DNA of 64,000 nt. Source: an alpha proteobacterium SCGC AAA536-K22 (GTDB taxonomy: Bacteria > Pseudomonadota > Alphaproteobacteria > Puniceispirillales > Marisalimonadaceae). Of the stretch, positions 29,223 through 37,902 are shown in pieces. The notes below the pieces were generated by a model that was not told the DNA's origin, ran no database searches, and saw nothing but the letters and a program-made list of their open reading frames with translations. Every line of letters starts with the position of its first letter. Position 1 is the first letter of the stretch. The position numbers were made by a program, and so were the translations under genes. Location: assembly GCA_000421325.1 (NCBI GenBank), contig ATWQ01000001.1, positions 146,011 through 210,010 of the forward strand, written 5' to 3'.

Positions 29223-30691
29223 GTGAAACTGGAATTTTAAAACCAGGTCATATTAATGGAGAGACTGGAACATGGGAAATGGTTATTGGTTTGGAAATAC
29301 ATGCGCAAATTTCGAGTAAATCTAAGTTATTTTCTGGAGCTTCTGCTTCTTTTGGAGCTGAAGCTAATTCGAATGTATCTTTAGTTGATGCAGCAATGCC
29401 AGGAATGTTACCAGTAATTAACGAGTTTTGCATTGAGCAGGCGGTTAAAACTGGATTAGCGCTAAACGCAAAAATCAACAACGTTTCGGTTTTTGACAGA
29501 AAAAATTACTTTTATGCTGACTTGCCACAGGGATATCAAATTAGTCAGTTCACAAAACCAATAGTTGGGGAAGGTGAGATTATAATTGATTTAGATAATG
29601 GTAAACAAACAACTATAGGCATTGAACGTTTACATCTTGAACAAGATGCAGGAAAATCTCTTCATGATCAGCACCCTAGCAAATCTTTTATTGATTTGAA
29701 TAGAACAGGCGTAGCTTTAATGGAAATTGTATCTAAACCCGATATCAGATCTCCTCAAGAAGCAGGTGCCTACGTGAAAAAAATTAGATCTATTTTAAGA
29801 TACGTTGGAGCGTGTGATGGAAACATGGAAGAAGGTTCGCTAAGGGCAGACTGCAATGTTTCAGTAAGGAAATCAGGGGAAGAGTTTGGAACAAGATGTG
29901 AAATAAAAAACTTAAATTCTATTAGATTTATAATTCAAGCAATTCAATCTGAAGCTGAAAGACAAGTCGATATTCTTGAATCAGGTGGTAAAATAAATCA
30001 GGAAACAAGACTTTTTGATACATCTACAGGAGAAACCAGATCTATGAGAAGTAAAGAAGATGCTCATGACTATAGATATTTTCCAGATCCAGATCTGTTA
30101 CCTCTGGAATTTAGTGATAGTTGGGTCCAAGAAATTAAAAAAACACTTCCTGAACTCCCTGACTCACTAAAAAAAAGATTAGTCAACGATTTTGAAATAA
30201 CTCCCTACGACGCTTCAATTTTAGTAGAAGAAAAAGATTATGTTGATTTTTACCAAAAGGCAGCAAAGGGCCAAGATGGAAAGTTAACAGCTAATTGGAT
30301 GATTACAGAACTTTTTGGTGCATTAAAAAAAGAAAATCTAACATTGTCTAATAGTCCTATTTCTCCTGAAAATCTTGGTAAGCTAGTCTCTTTGATTTCT
30401 AAGGGTACAATTTCTGGTAAAATAGCAAAAGATGTCTTTGTAGAAATGATGACAAGTAAAAATTCTCCATCAGATATTGTAAAAGATAAAGGCCTAGAAC
30501 AAGTTTCTGATGACACAGAAATTTTAAAATTAATAGATAAAGTTATTTCAGAAAATAAGGATAAAGTTAATGATTATTTAGGTGGTAAGGACAAGCTTTT
30601 TGGTTTCTTTGTAGGTCAAGTTATGAAGTTATCTCAAGGAAAAGCAAATCCAGGTATAGTAAATAATCTACTTAAGGAAAAATTAAAGTAA
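29219..30691 (+). CDS. gatB: Asp/Glu-tRNA amidotransferase subunit B
   Basis: Kinase/transamidase subunit that activates the misacylated tRNA carboxylate and transfers ammonia. The GatB motif [15 protein letters not shown] is near residue 28, followed by [18 protein letters not shown] and [21 protein letters not shown]. The C-terminal GatB/YqeY domain covers roughly residues 340-490. It ends 7 bp from the convergent DMT exporter gene. Confidence 0.97.
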   Translation: MSETGILKPGHINGETGTWEMVIGLEIHAQISSKSKLFSGASASFGAEANSNVSLVDAAMPGMLPVINEFCIEQAVKTGLALNAKINNVSVFDRKNYFYADLPQGYQISQFTKPIVGEGEIIIDLDNGKQTTIGIERLHLEQDAGKSLHDQHPSKSFIDLNRTGVALMEIVSKPDIRSPQEAGAYVKKIRSILRYVGACDGNMEEGSLRADCNVSVRKSGEEFGTRCEIKNLNSIRFIIQAIQSEAERQVDILESGGKINQETRLFDTSTGETRSMRSKEDAHDYRYFPDPDLLPLEFSDSWVQEIKKTLPELPDSLKKRLVNDFEITPYDASILVEEKDYVDFYQKAAKGQDGKLTANWMITELFGALKKENLTLSNSPISPENLGKLVSLISKGTISGKIAKDVFVEMMTSKNSPSDIVKDKGLEQVSDDTEILKLIDKVISENKDKVNDYLGGKDKLFGFFVGQVMKLSQGKANPGIVNNLLKEKLK

Positions 30692-30698
30692 TTTATAA

Positions 30699-31610
30699 TT
30701 AAGCTTTAATTTTCGACTTCCAGTTAGCTAAAATAATAGCCATCAAAATTGAAATGAATCCTATACCTAATTTAAAAGTTATTTCTTCATTAAGTATAAT
30801 CGATCCAAGCAAAATAGCTGTCAAAGGATTAAACCCAAGGGATATTGCGGCCTGAGTTGGAGATATTAATTGTAGTGCCTTTCCCCAGCAATACATCATT
30901 ACAACTCCTCCTGGAATGATTAACATTAACAAAGCAGCAGCTTCAAATTTATTTATTTCTAAAAGACTTATAATTGCATTACCAAAAATCATGGATATTA
31001 TCAAATTAAGTATTGTACCTATTAAAATGACAAAAATCATTACAGGTATATTTCCATATTTTTTTAAATACTTACCTGAAAAGACTGTAAAGCATGACGC
31101 TGATAAAACACCAATCATCATCAAAAAATCACCTTTTAAGGTGTCCTGGAAGTTGTTATCAACTCTTTCTGACATACAAAATGATACCCCTAAAATAGCA
31201 AGCAGAACAGCTAATGATTTATTGAGTGTGATTTTTTCAATATTAAAGAAATAAGCAATTATTATTGTACATAAAGGCATAGTAGCATAGAGCAACCCTG
31301 CTCTTGCAGCAGTTGTATGCTCTAGACCTAAAGCCATAAAATTTGGAAATAAAGTGATCATAGCCAAACCAAGAAAACACATAGGAATTAAGTCTGCTTT
31401 AGAAAATTTTTTGTTAATATAAACAGATATAGATAGTAAAAATAGAATTAAACCAGTCAAACCATAACGTAAAAAGCTTAATGTAAATGGGTCAATGCTA
31501 TCAACAACATATCTTGTAAATACAAATGTAGACCCTCCTAACATTGCAGATAAAGAAGCAAAAAATGATCCTAGTAGTAGAGTTTTAAGAATTGTTTTAT
31601 CTTTATTCAT
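30699..31610 (-). CDS. EamA/DMT-family exporter
   Basis: Drug/metabolite transporter of 303 residues with about ten membrane helices in two EamA repeats; the first repeat begins GGSTFVFTRYVVDSIDPFTLSFLRYG, the second ends ISPTQAAISLGFNPLTAILLGSIILNEE. The substrate is unknown; family members export amino acids, metabolites or drugs. It is a single gene, divergent from the aldo/keto reductase. Confidence 0.9.
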   Translation of the reverse strand: MNKDKTILKTLLLGSFFASLSAMLGGSTFVFTRYVVDSIDPFTLSFLRYGLTGLILFLLSISVYINKKFSKADLIPMCFLGLAMITLFPNFMALGLEHTTAARAGLLYATMPLCTIIIAYFFNIEKITLNKSLAVLLAILGVSFCMSERVDNNFQDTLKGDFLMMIGVLSASCFTVFSGKYLKKYGNIPVMIFVILIGTILNLIISMIFGNAIISLLEINKFEAAALLMLIIPGGVVMMYCWGKALQLISPTQAAISLGFNPLTAILLGSIILNEEITFKLGIGFISILMAIILANWKSKIKA

Positions 31611-31694
31611 TACAGATTTTCTTATAAGTTGTTACGAGGATATGAGTTTAAAATTAACCTAATACAACTTTTAACAAATAAAGATAATATTATT

Positions 31695-32675
31695 ATGAAA
31701 AAAAATAAATTAGGAAGAACAGGATTAAATATATCGCAGGTTATACTTGGAGGAGGTTGGGTAGGAGGGCTCTTTATTGATCCAAAGTATGAAGTTATGG
31801 AAAAAGCTATCGAATTTTCACTTAAATCAGGGATTAACTGGATTGATACAGCAGAGAGTTACAGTGACGGGCAGTCTGAGAAAAATATTGGAGACTTGTT
31901 AAGTTCACTTTCAAGTGAAAACAAGTTACATGTTTCTTCGAAAGCTAGAATAGATCCTGCAAGTGCAGAAACATTTGAATCCCAGTTGGATAGAAAATTA
32001 GATAATAGCCTTAAAAGATTAAAATTGGATAAATTAGAATTATATCAATTACATAATAAAATAACCATTCACGAAAGCACTGACACCTTAACGTCTGCTC
32101 AAATTTTAAAGACAAATAGTGTTTCTGACATCATGGAAAAAATTAAAGAAGATGGTAGGGTAGATAACATTGGACTTACTGGTTTAGGAGATACTGTCCC
32201 TATAAGAGAAGTTGTTAATAAGGGTTCTTTTGATACTGCTCAAATATATTATAATCTTTTGAATCCAACAGCTAATTTTAATGAAAAAGGGTTGTGGAAT
32301 GACCACGACTTTTCAGGTTTGATATCAGATTGTCAAAAACAAAACATGGGTATAATGGGTATAAGAATTTTTGCTGCTGGTTTACTTGCAACTGATATAA
32401 GACATGGTAGAGAAATTCCTGTTACTCATGTTATTGATATAAGTGAAGAAGAAAAAAGAGTGAAAAAAATATTTGAACTTGTAGGTGAAGCTTATGTTAA
32501 CAGGGCTCAATTTTCACTCAGGTATGGATTATCAACTAATAATTTGCATTGTGCTGTATTAGGTTTAGCATCATTAGATCATCTTCAAAACTCAATTCAA
32601 GCTGTTGAAATGGGCCCATTACCTAAAGATGTTTTAGATGAAATTTTAAAGCTACAAAAAACAAATTTTATTTGA
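31695..32675 (+). CDS. Aldo/keto reductase
   Basis: NAD(P)H-dependent oxidoreductase with the (beta/alpha)8 fold. The catalytic tetrad is visible as Asp and Tyr in WIDTAESYSDG, Lys in SSKARI and His in QLHNKI. I start at ATG 31695 (326 residues, MKKNKLGRTGLNIS), since the upstream TTG form adds 22 residues unlike the family. The substrate is unknown; the nearest neighbours do not point to a pathway. Confidence 0.88.
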   Translation: MKKNKLGRTGLNISQVILGGGWVGGLFIDPKYEVMEKAIEFSLKSGINWIDTAESYSDGQSEKNIGDLLSSLSSENKLHVSSKARIDPASAETFESQLDRKLDNSLKRLKLDKLELYQLHNKITIHESTDTLTSAQILKTNSVSDIMEKIKEDGRVDNIGLTGLGDTVPIREVVNKGSFDTAQIYYNLLNPTANFNEKGLWNDHDFSGLISDCQKQNMGIMGIRIFAAGLLATDIRHGREIPVTHVIDISEEEKRVKKIFELVGEAYVNRAQFSLRYGLSTNNLHCAVLGLASLDHLQNSIQAVEMGPLPKDVLDEILKLQKTNFI

Positions 32676-32712
32676 GTAAGATTTAATTTAATTCAAATAG
32701 ATTGAGGTATTA

Positions 32713-33627
32713 ATGAAAATATTAATTTTGGGAATAGGTGGTATTGGTGGTTTCTTTGGAGCATATCTTCAACAAAGTGGAGCAGACGTTACTTTTTTAG
32801 TAAGACCTAAAAGAAAAGATTTACTATTAAAAAATGGTCTTAAAGTAATTAGTCCACTAGGAAATCTTAATCTAAAACCTAATTTAGTTTTAGCAAATGA
32901 GCTAAAGCCAATTTATGATATAATATTAATTTCGTGTAAAACATATGACTTAGATCAAGCTATTCTTGATTTAAGACTCACTAAAGGTAAAGGTCTTATT
33001 ATCCCTTTTTTAAATGGTATGACTCACCTGATGAAATTGGATGAGGAGTTTGGAAGTGAAAAAGTTATGGGAGGTGTTGCTCATATCAGTTCAACTATAA
33101 ATGAAGATGGGACAATAGAGCACTTTAGTCAGTTCAAAAAACTTACTTTTGGAAATAGGATATATAATCAAAATTATCTTTTAAAACCTTTTTTAGATGT
33201 TTGTGAAAAAACCAAATTTGACGTTGTTCTTAGTGAAAATATTACTATAGATTTGTGGAAAAAATGGATTTTTATTTCAACCGTTGCAGGAGCAACAACT
33301 CTTTTTAGCTCAACCCTAGGTGAGATTAGCAATCATGAAGTTGGTAAAAAAACTCTTATTGATTTGTATATGGAATGTAGGTCAATAGCTAAATTAAACG
33401 GTTTTAAGATTGATGATAATGAAGCAAATAGTGTTTTAGATAATATTACAGCAGAAGGTTCTCCTATTAAAGCTTCAATGCAAAGAGATGTTGAAAAAAA
33501 CGCCTTTACAGAACATGAAGAGATATTTGGACACTTGATTTCTAAAGCACAAAATTATAATTTTGATAGTCGTATACTGACGTCATGTTATTTAAAAATG
33601 AAGTTATATTACGAAAAATTAATTTAG
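32713..33627 (+). CDS. Ketopantoate reductase family protein
   Basis: NADPH-dependent 2-dehydropantoate 2-reductase-like enzyme. The dinucleotide loop GIGGIGGFFGAYL opens the protein; SCKTYDLDQA, LWKKWIFIS with the catalytic Lys, and SMQRDVEKNAFTEHEEIFG with the acidic substrate residue are all PanE positions. GAGG precedes the ATG. A true role in pantothenate synthesis is possible, but PanE paralogues are common, so I leave the symbol blank. It converges on the aspartate dehydrogenase with a 2 bp gap. Confidence 0.82.
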   Translation: MKILILGIGGIGGFFGAYLQQSGADVTFLVRPKRKDLLLKNGLKVISPLGNLNLKPNLVLANELKPIYDIILISCKTYDLDQAILDLRLTKGKGLIIPFLNGMTHLMKLDEEFGSEKVMGGVAHISSTINEDGTIEHFSQFKKLTFGNRIYNQNYLLKPFLDVCEKTKFDVVLSENITIDLWKKWIFISTVAGATTLFSSTLGEISNHEVGKKTLIDLYMECRSIAKLNGFKIDDNEANSVLDNITAEGSPIKASMQRDVEKNAFTEHEEIFGHLISKAQNYNFDSRILTSCYLKMKLYYEKLI

Positions 33628-33629
33628 TA

Positions 33630-34430
33630 TTATGTCCCAATTTTAAACGAAGATTTTAAGCCCCTTAAACAAGCTATAACGCTCAAGCCAGTAATTTTTC
33701 CAGTCCCTGGGTTCTCAGGTGTTTGAACATTTTGAATGGACATTTCAAAGATAGCACTGTCTGAATCAACTTGAACTTTATGGGTGTTTCTTTTCAAGTT
33801 AGGGTCAGCCCATATTTCAAGGTTTGTTTTATTTGCACCAATGCCGGCTAGACCAACTGCAGCAGCGACATTCACATTAGCAGGAAAAGCTTTTGCGCCA
33901 TCAGTTGCAGACCCTTTGAATATTAATTTTGGTTCTAATAAATTATTTAATTGGATATTATTATTAATAACGAATGGAGCATTAGATAGAGCGTTAGGGG
34001 GTTTCCGTGTTGTCATTGTAACAGAATTAATATTTGATTCTGCAGCCGCTCTTAGGGCATCCAAGCCTAAAATTGCTCCTGTGGCTAAAATAATTTGGGA
34101 GTTGTTTGTCTTCGCTAATTCCTCCAGATCTAAATTATCAAGTATGCCTGAACCACTCACAGTTATCAATTTTCTTTCTTTATTAATACATTTAGTAGCA
34201 ATGTCTCTAAAAGCTTCTTTTGGAGCGCAGTCAATAATAATCTCACAATTATCAACTAGAGCCTGCAAATCAAAAATTTTTATATTTTTATCTAATTTAT
34301 CAATTCTTTCTTGAGCATTTGATTTGCTTCTTGATGTGATACCATATAAAGAAAAATCTTCTACTCCATTGATAAGTGCTCTAGCAACTTCTGTTCCTAT
34401 CGATCCAAACCCAACAATCCCAACATTCAT
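33630..34430 (-). CDS. L-aspartate dehydrogenase family protein
   Basis: NAD(P)-dependent enzyme interconverting aspartate and iminoaspartate/oxaloacetate plus ammonia. The 266-residue protein has the N-terminal GFGSIGTEVARAL loop and the DUF108-type C-terminal part with FPANVNVAAAVGLAGIG and VQTPENPGTGKITGLS. AAAGGA lies upstream of the ATG. It is 18 bp after the gamma-glutamyltransferase gene on the same strand, so the two are probably co-transcribed. It might serve NAD synthesis (NadX) or amino acid breakdown; the ggt linkage favours the latter. Confidence 0.85.
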   Translation of the reverse strand: MNVGIVGFGSIGTEVARALINGVEDFSLYGITSRSKSNAQERIDKLDKNIKIFDLQALVDNCEIIIDCAPKEAFRDIATKCINKERKLITVSGSGILDNLDLEELAKTNNSQIILATGAILGLDALRAAAESNINSVTMTTRKPPNALSNAPFVINNNIQLNNLLEPKLIFKGSATDGAKAFPANVNVAAAVGLAGIGANKTNLEIWADPNLKRNTHKVQVDSDSAIFEMSIQNVQTPENPGTGKITGLSVIACLRGLKSSFKIGT

Positions 34431-34448
34431 TTTTTAATCCTTTAGTAT

Positions 34449-36269
34449 TTATCTTCCAATTGCATAACCTTGCATAAATCTTGGATTTGCGGCTCCTTTT
34501 AATATTTGGCCATCTTTAGAGGCAGCCGTCATTCTTCCTAAGCTCCAATCAGTATCAACTGAAACTTTATGTCCTTTTTTCTTTAGCTCATCAATAGTCG
34601 TTTTAGGGAATCTTCCTTCAATTGCTAAGTGACCTATATCAGTTTCTCTTGGATAAAAGGAGTTCGGAAAGTGAGCAGTGCTAAAACCTGGCGCATCAAT
34701 CGCCTCTTGAAGATTTAATCCAAAGTGAACATGTCTCAAAAATAAGTGAAGCGACCATTGATCTTGCTGGTCGCCGCCAGGTGTTCCAAACACCATATAT
34801 GGAACGCCATCTTTAAGGGCTAAGCTAGGAGATAAAGTTGTTCTTGGTCTTCTCTTTGGACCTATACAAGCAGGTGAGTTATCATCTAACCAAAACATTT
34901 GACCTCTATTGGATAAGCAAAAACCTAGTTCTGGTATAATAGGAGAACTTTGTAACCAACCTCCACTGGGTGTTCCTGCAATCATGTTACCCCATTTGTC
35001 GATTATATCAAAATGAGTGGTATCCCCTTTAGTATCTCCCAAGCTATTCGGACTAGGTTCGTCAAATCTAGCTACTGTTGGTTCGCCTATGTCAAATTTA
35101 GAGAAATATTCTGGAGTTGTGCCCTTTGGTCTTACCGTTACTTTCCCTCCAAATCCAGGAATATTTCCAGGCCTAACTTCCATAGAAGATTTTTCAGAAA
35201 TTAAACGTCTACGTTCAATATTATATTCTTCACTAAGTAATATATCCATTGGTACTTTATTAAAATTTGTATCTCCATAAAAAGCCTCTCTATCTGCAAA
35301 AGCCAACTTAGTTGCTTCAACAACAAAGTGAACAAATTCTGGTGAGTTTTCGTCAAGCACATCTAAATCAAAATCTTTCAATAATGCTAATTGCTGAAGG
35401 AAAGTTGGTCCTTGTCCCCATGGGCCAGTTTTACAAACAGTAAAGTTTTTATAATCATAAGTTAATGGTTTTTCTATTGTAGCAGACCAATTAGCTATAT
35501 CATCGGCAGTAAGTAAGCCTTTATGCTTACTTTCAGTTGTATCCATTACTTGATTATTTTTACAATAATTTTCAATTTCCTCTGCGACGAAACCTTTGCT
35601 CCATATATTTCTAGCTTGATTAATCTGTTCTTTTATATCTTTAGACTTTCCTTCTGCTTCTTTAATAATTTTTAAATAAGTTTCAGCCATTTTTTTATTA
35701 GTAAAAAAATCACCCTCTTTAGGCAATTTTCCGCCTGGAAGATATATTTCTGCAGAGCTAGTCCACTCATTTCTAAATAATTCCTCAACAGACTTTATGG
35801 TATTTATTATATTTGGAACTAAGTGATAACCTTTTGTTGCTATGCCAATAGAAGGTTCTAATACATCTCTTAATGTCATAGTTCCAAAATTTAATAATAA
35901 TAACATCCAAGCATCAAAAGCACCTGGGACAACAGCAGGTAACAAACCGCTTCCAGGAACTATATTTAACCCAAGATCATTGAAGTTCTTTAAAGTTGCT
36001 AACTCTGGCGCCACTCCTTGACCACATATAACAATTGGATCTTTGTTATTTGGAGCTAAAATTAATGGAACCTCTCCCCCAGGACCATTTAAGTGAGGTT
36101 CTACAACTTGAAGGGTAAACCCAGTTGCAACAGCAGCATCAAATGCATTGCCTCCTTTTTCTAATATTGACATTCCTACTGCAGAAGCAATCCAATGAGT
36201 GGATGTAACTATGCCAAAATTACCAACAATTTCAGGTCTAGTAGTAAATTTATTCATAAAAAAACTCAT
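34449..36269 (-). CDS. ggt: Gamma-glutamyltransferase family protein
   Basis: Ntn-hydrolase homologue of gamma-glutamyl transpeptidase. The autoprocessing nucleophile is Thr417 in GDTTHFDIIDKWGNM, followed by GTPSGGWLQSSP. The substrate-binding arginine region NAFDAAVATGF is near residue 41. The 606 residues begin without a signal peptide, so the enzyme is likely cytoplasmic, unlike the periplasmic E. coli enzyme. Start could be Met5. Its gene is divergent from tctC, suggesting a joint role in using an imported compound. Confidence 0.88.
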   Translation of the reverse strand: MSFFMNKFTTRPEIVGNFGIVTSTHWIASAVGMSILEKGGNAFDAAVATGFTLQVVEPHLNGPGGEVPLILAPNNKDPIVICGQGVAPELATLKNFNDLGLNIVPGSGLLPAVVPGAFDAWMLLLLNFGTMTLRDVLEPSIGIATKGYHLVPNIINTIKSVEELFRNEWTSSAEIYLPGGKLPKEGDFFTNKKMAETYLKIIKEAEGKSKDIKEQINQARNIWSKGFVAEEIENYCKNNQVMDTTESKHKGLLTADDIANWSATIEKPLTYDYKNFTVCKTGPWGQGPTFLQQLALLKDFDLDVLDENSPEFVHFVVEATKLAFADREAFYGDTNFNKVPMDILLSEEYNIERRRLISEKSSMEVRPGNIPGFGGKVTVRPKGTTPEYFSKFDIGEPTVARFDEPSPNSLGDTKGDTTHFDIIDKWGNMIAGTPSGGWLQSSPIIPELGFCLSNRGQMFWLDDNSPACIGPKRRPRTTLSPSLALKDGVPYMVFGTPGGDQQDQWSLHLFLRHVHFGLNLQEAIDAPGFSTAHFPNSFYPRETDIGHLAIEGRFPKTTIDELKKKGHKVSVDTDWSLGRMTAASKDGQILKGAANPRFMQGYAIGR

Positions 36270-36373
36270 AAAAAATATAAAAAAATTGACTCTATATTAT
36301 TATCTAGCAATTATTAAACTAATCTATAAATCAAGAAATCAATAACAAATTAAACTAATATGTGGAGATAACA

Positions 36374-37348
36374 ATGCCAATTAAAAATTTATTTAAAGTA
36401 GGTTTAGCAGGTGCTGCTTTTCTTGCTTTATCAGTAACAGGTGCCGTCGCTGCGCCAGACATTCCTTGTGGAACAGCCAAGCTTATTGTTCCTTGGGGAG
36501 CAGGCGGAGGAACTGATATTATTTTTCGTCAAATTGTAGAAAAAGTTAATAAAAATGGAGCAAAACCACAGTTACAAGTTGTAAATGTAGGTGGTCAAGG
36601 TGGAAATAAAGGTGCCAAGCAAGCTGCAAAGGCAAAGCCTGATGGTTGTACTTTATTTGCAATTCATCAAAGTGCAATTACGAGTTATTTTACCGGAAGA
36701 ATTGACATAACTTGGGATGCTTTCGAGCCAGTATCTATGGTTACTTCTACTCCTTCAATAATTGGAGCTAATGTAAACACTCCTTTTAATAACTTAACTG
36801 ATTTAGTTGCTGCAGCGAAGAAAGACCCTAAAAGTATTACAGCTGGCGGAACCTTTGGATCAACAAGTCAATTTGTTTTCCTATTATTAGAAGATGCTGC
36901 TGGCGTAAAGTTTAAGCACGTTTCTTATGATGGAACTAAACAAAGAATGACAGCTTTGTTAGCTGATAACATAAAGCTTGGTGAAATAAATTTAGCAGCA
37001 GCTATTAAATATATTAAAGCTGGTAAACTAAAAGCATTAGGTGTAACCAACCCTGCAAGATTGGATCAAATACCAGATATGAAAACTGCGCAAGAACAGG
37101 GTTATAATCTTGTTTATGCTGTTGAAAGAGGAGTTGTTGCTCCAAAAGGCACTTCAAAAGCTATTATTGATCATTATGCCTCAATGCTAAAAGGCGCAGC
37201 AGCAGATGCAGATTTCAAAGAGGCTATGCATAAAAAAGGTATTTTGATAACATATAAGGGAGCAAGTGATTACAGAGATCATTTTCAAGCCACTTATGAC
37301 AAATGGTTGCCGATTGCTAAAAAAGTTGGTGTATATAAAAGAAAATAA
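36374..37348 (+). CDS. tctC: Tripartite tricarboxylate transporter substrate-binding protein
   Basis: Periplasmic binding protein of a TTT (TctCBA) system. A signal peptide of about 28 residues ends AVAAP. The mature part carries the family's IVPWGAGGGTDIIFRQI and GGTFGSTSQFV. I start at ATG 36374 with GGAG seven or so bases upstream; an in-frame GTG at 36362 overlaps that site. The ligand is not predictable; TTT members bind citrate, dicarboxylates, aromatic acids and others. A hairpin follows the gene. Confidence 0.93.
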   Translation: MPIKNLFKVGLAGAAFLALSVTGAVAAPDIPCGTAKLIVPWGAGGGTDIIFRQIVEKVNKNGAKPQLQVVNVGGQGGNKGAKQAAKAKPDGCTLFAIHQSAITSYFTGRIDITWDAFEPVSMVTSTPSIIGANVNTPFNNLTDLVAAAKKDPKSITAGGTFGSTSQFVFLLLEDAAGVKFKHVSYDGTKQRMTALLADNIKLGEINLAAAIKYIKAGKLKALGVTNPARLDQIPDMKTAQEQGYNLVYAVERGVVAPKGTSKAIIDHYASMLKGAAADADFKEAMHKKGILITYKGASDYRDHFQATYDKWLPIAKKVGVYKRK

Positions 37349-37353
37349 ATTTT

Positions 37354-37390
37354 AAACTCAGAGATTTAGAGAGATTATCTCTCTGAGTTT
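37354..37390 (+). terminator. tctC-tctB intercistronic hairpin
   Basis: A perfect 11-bp inverted repeat, AAACTCAGAGA at 37354-37364 and TCTCTGAGTTT at 37380-37390, with a 15-base loop, followed by TTATTAGG. The last stem bases and the next two give a TTTTT run. It fits a partial terminator or a 3'-end stabiliser that lets the binding-protein mRNA outnumber the membrane-subunit mRNA. Confidence 0.7.
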
Positions 37391-37404
37391 TTATTAGGAT
37401 TTGA

Positions 37405-37893
37405 ATGACTAACAATAAAACAGATATAATAATTTCTGTATTTTTACTTTGTTTCTCTGGCATCATGATAAATGACGCCTCTAATATTAGAGATCTTGGT
37501 TTTGAAGGAATGAAAGCAGACGCTTGGCCTAGAGTTGTTTTGTGGCTTTTGGTAATAATTTCCTCTGTTATGTTAGGTAAATCTTACCTTTTATTTAAAA
37601 CAGAAGGGCATGTAGGCAATAATAATTTTAAGGTAAATTTTGCGAAGTTTAAAAATGCATTAATTTGTTTTGGAATGTTCATATTTTTTCTTTCAACTTT
37701 AGATTATCTAGGAATGCTTTTAGGTGGGATAGTTTTTGTTTTTGGTTTATTAACTTTTTTAGGTGGTTTTTCTCCTAATTTAATTTTTAAGCATCTTACG
37801 ATTTCTATCCTAAGTATTGGTTTTATGTGGATGATTTTTACCTTTGGTTTAAGGGTGATGTTACCTGAAGGAGAAATCTTACGTGTTTGGTAG
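37405..37893 (+). CDS. tctB: TTT transporter small membrane subunit
   Basis: A 162-residue protein with four membrane helices (about residues 8-25, 42-60, 82-115 and 128-152), matching TctB. The conserved DAWPRVVLWLLV region is present. It is 56 bp after tctC, with a hairpin between, and 9 bp before tctA. Sequence conservation in this subunit is always low, so gene order is the main support. Confidence 0.9.
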   Translation: MTNNKTDIIISVFLLCFSGIMINDASNIRDLGFEGMKADAWPRVVLWLLVIISSVMLGKSYLLFKTEGHVGNNNFKVNFAKFKNALICFGMFIFFLSTLDYLGMLLGGIVFVFGLLTFLGGFSPNLIFKHLTISILSIGFMWMIFTFGLRVMLPEGEILRVW

Positions 37894-37902
37894 ATTTAAA
37901 TA

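Noticed and set aside
33784-34314. Long 176-codon plus-strand frame opposite aspartate dehydrogenase
   Set aside because: It is the mirror of a real gene; composition and lack of a start signal argue against coding.
35013-35280. Overlapping plus-strand open frames inside ggt
   Set aside because: Antisense to a well-conserved gene with no ribosome binding site or recognisable protein.
36286-36318. TTGACT as the tctC promoter
   Set aside because: A good -35 is seen, but no -10 of reasonable quality lies 16-18 bases downstream.
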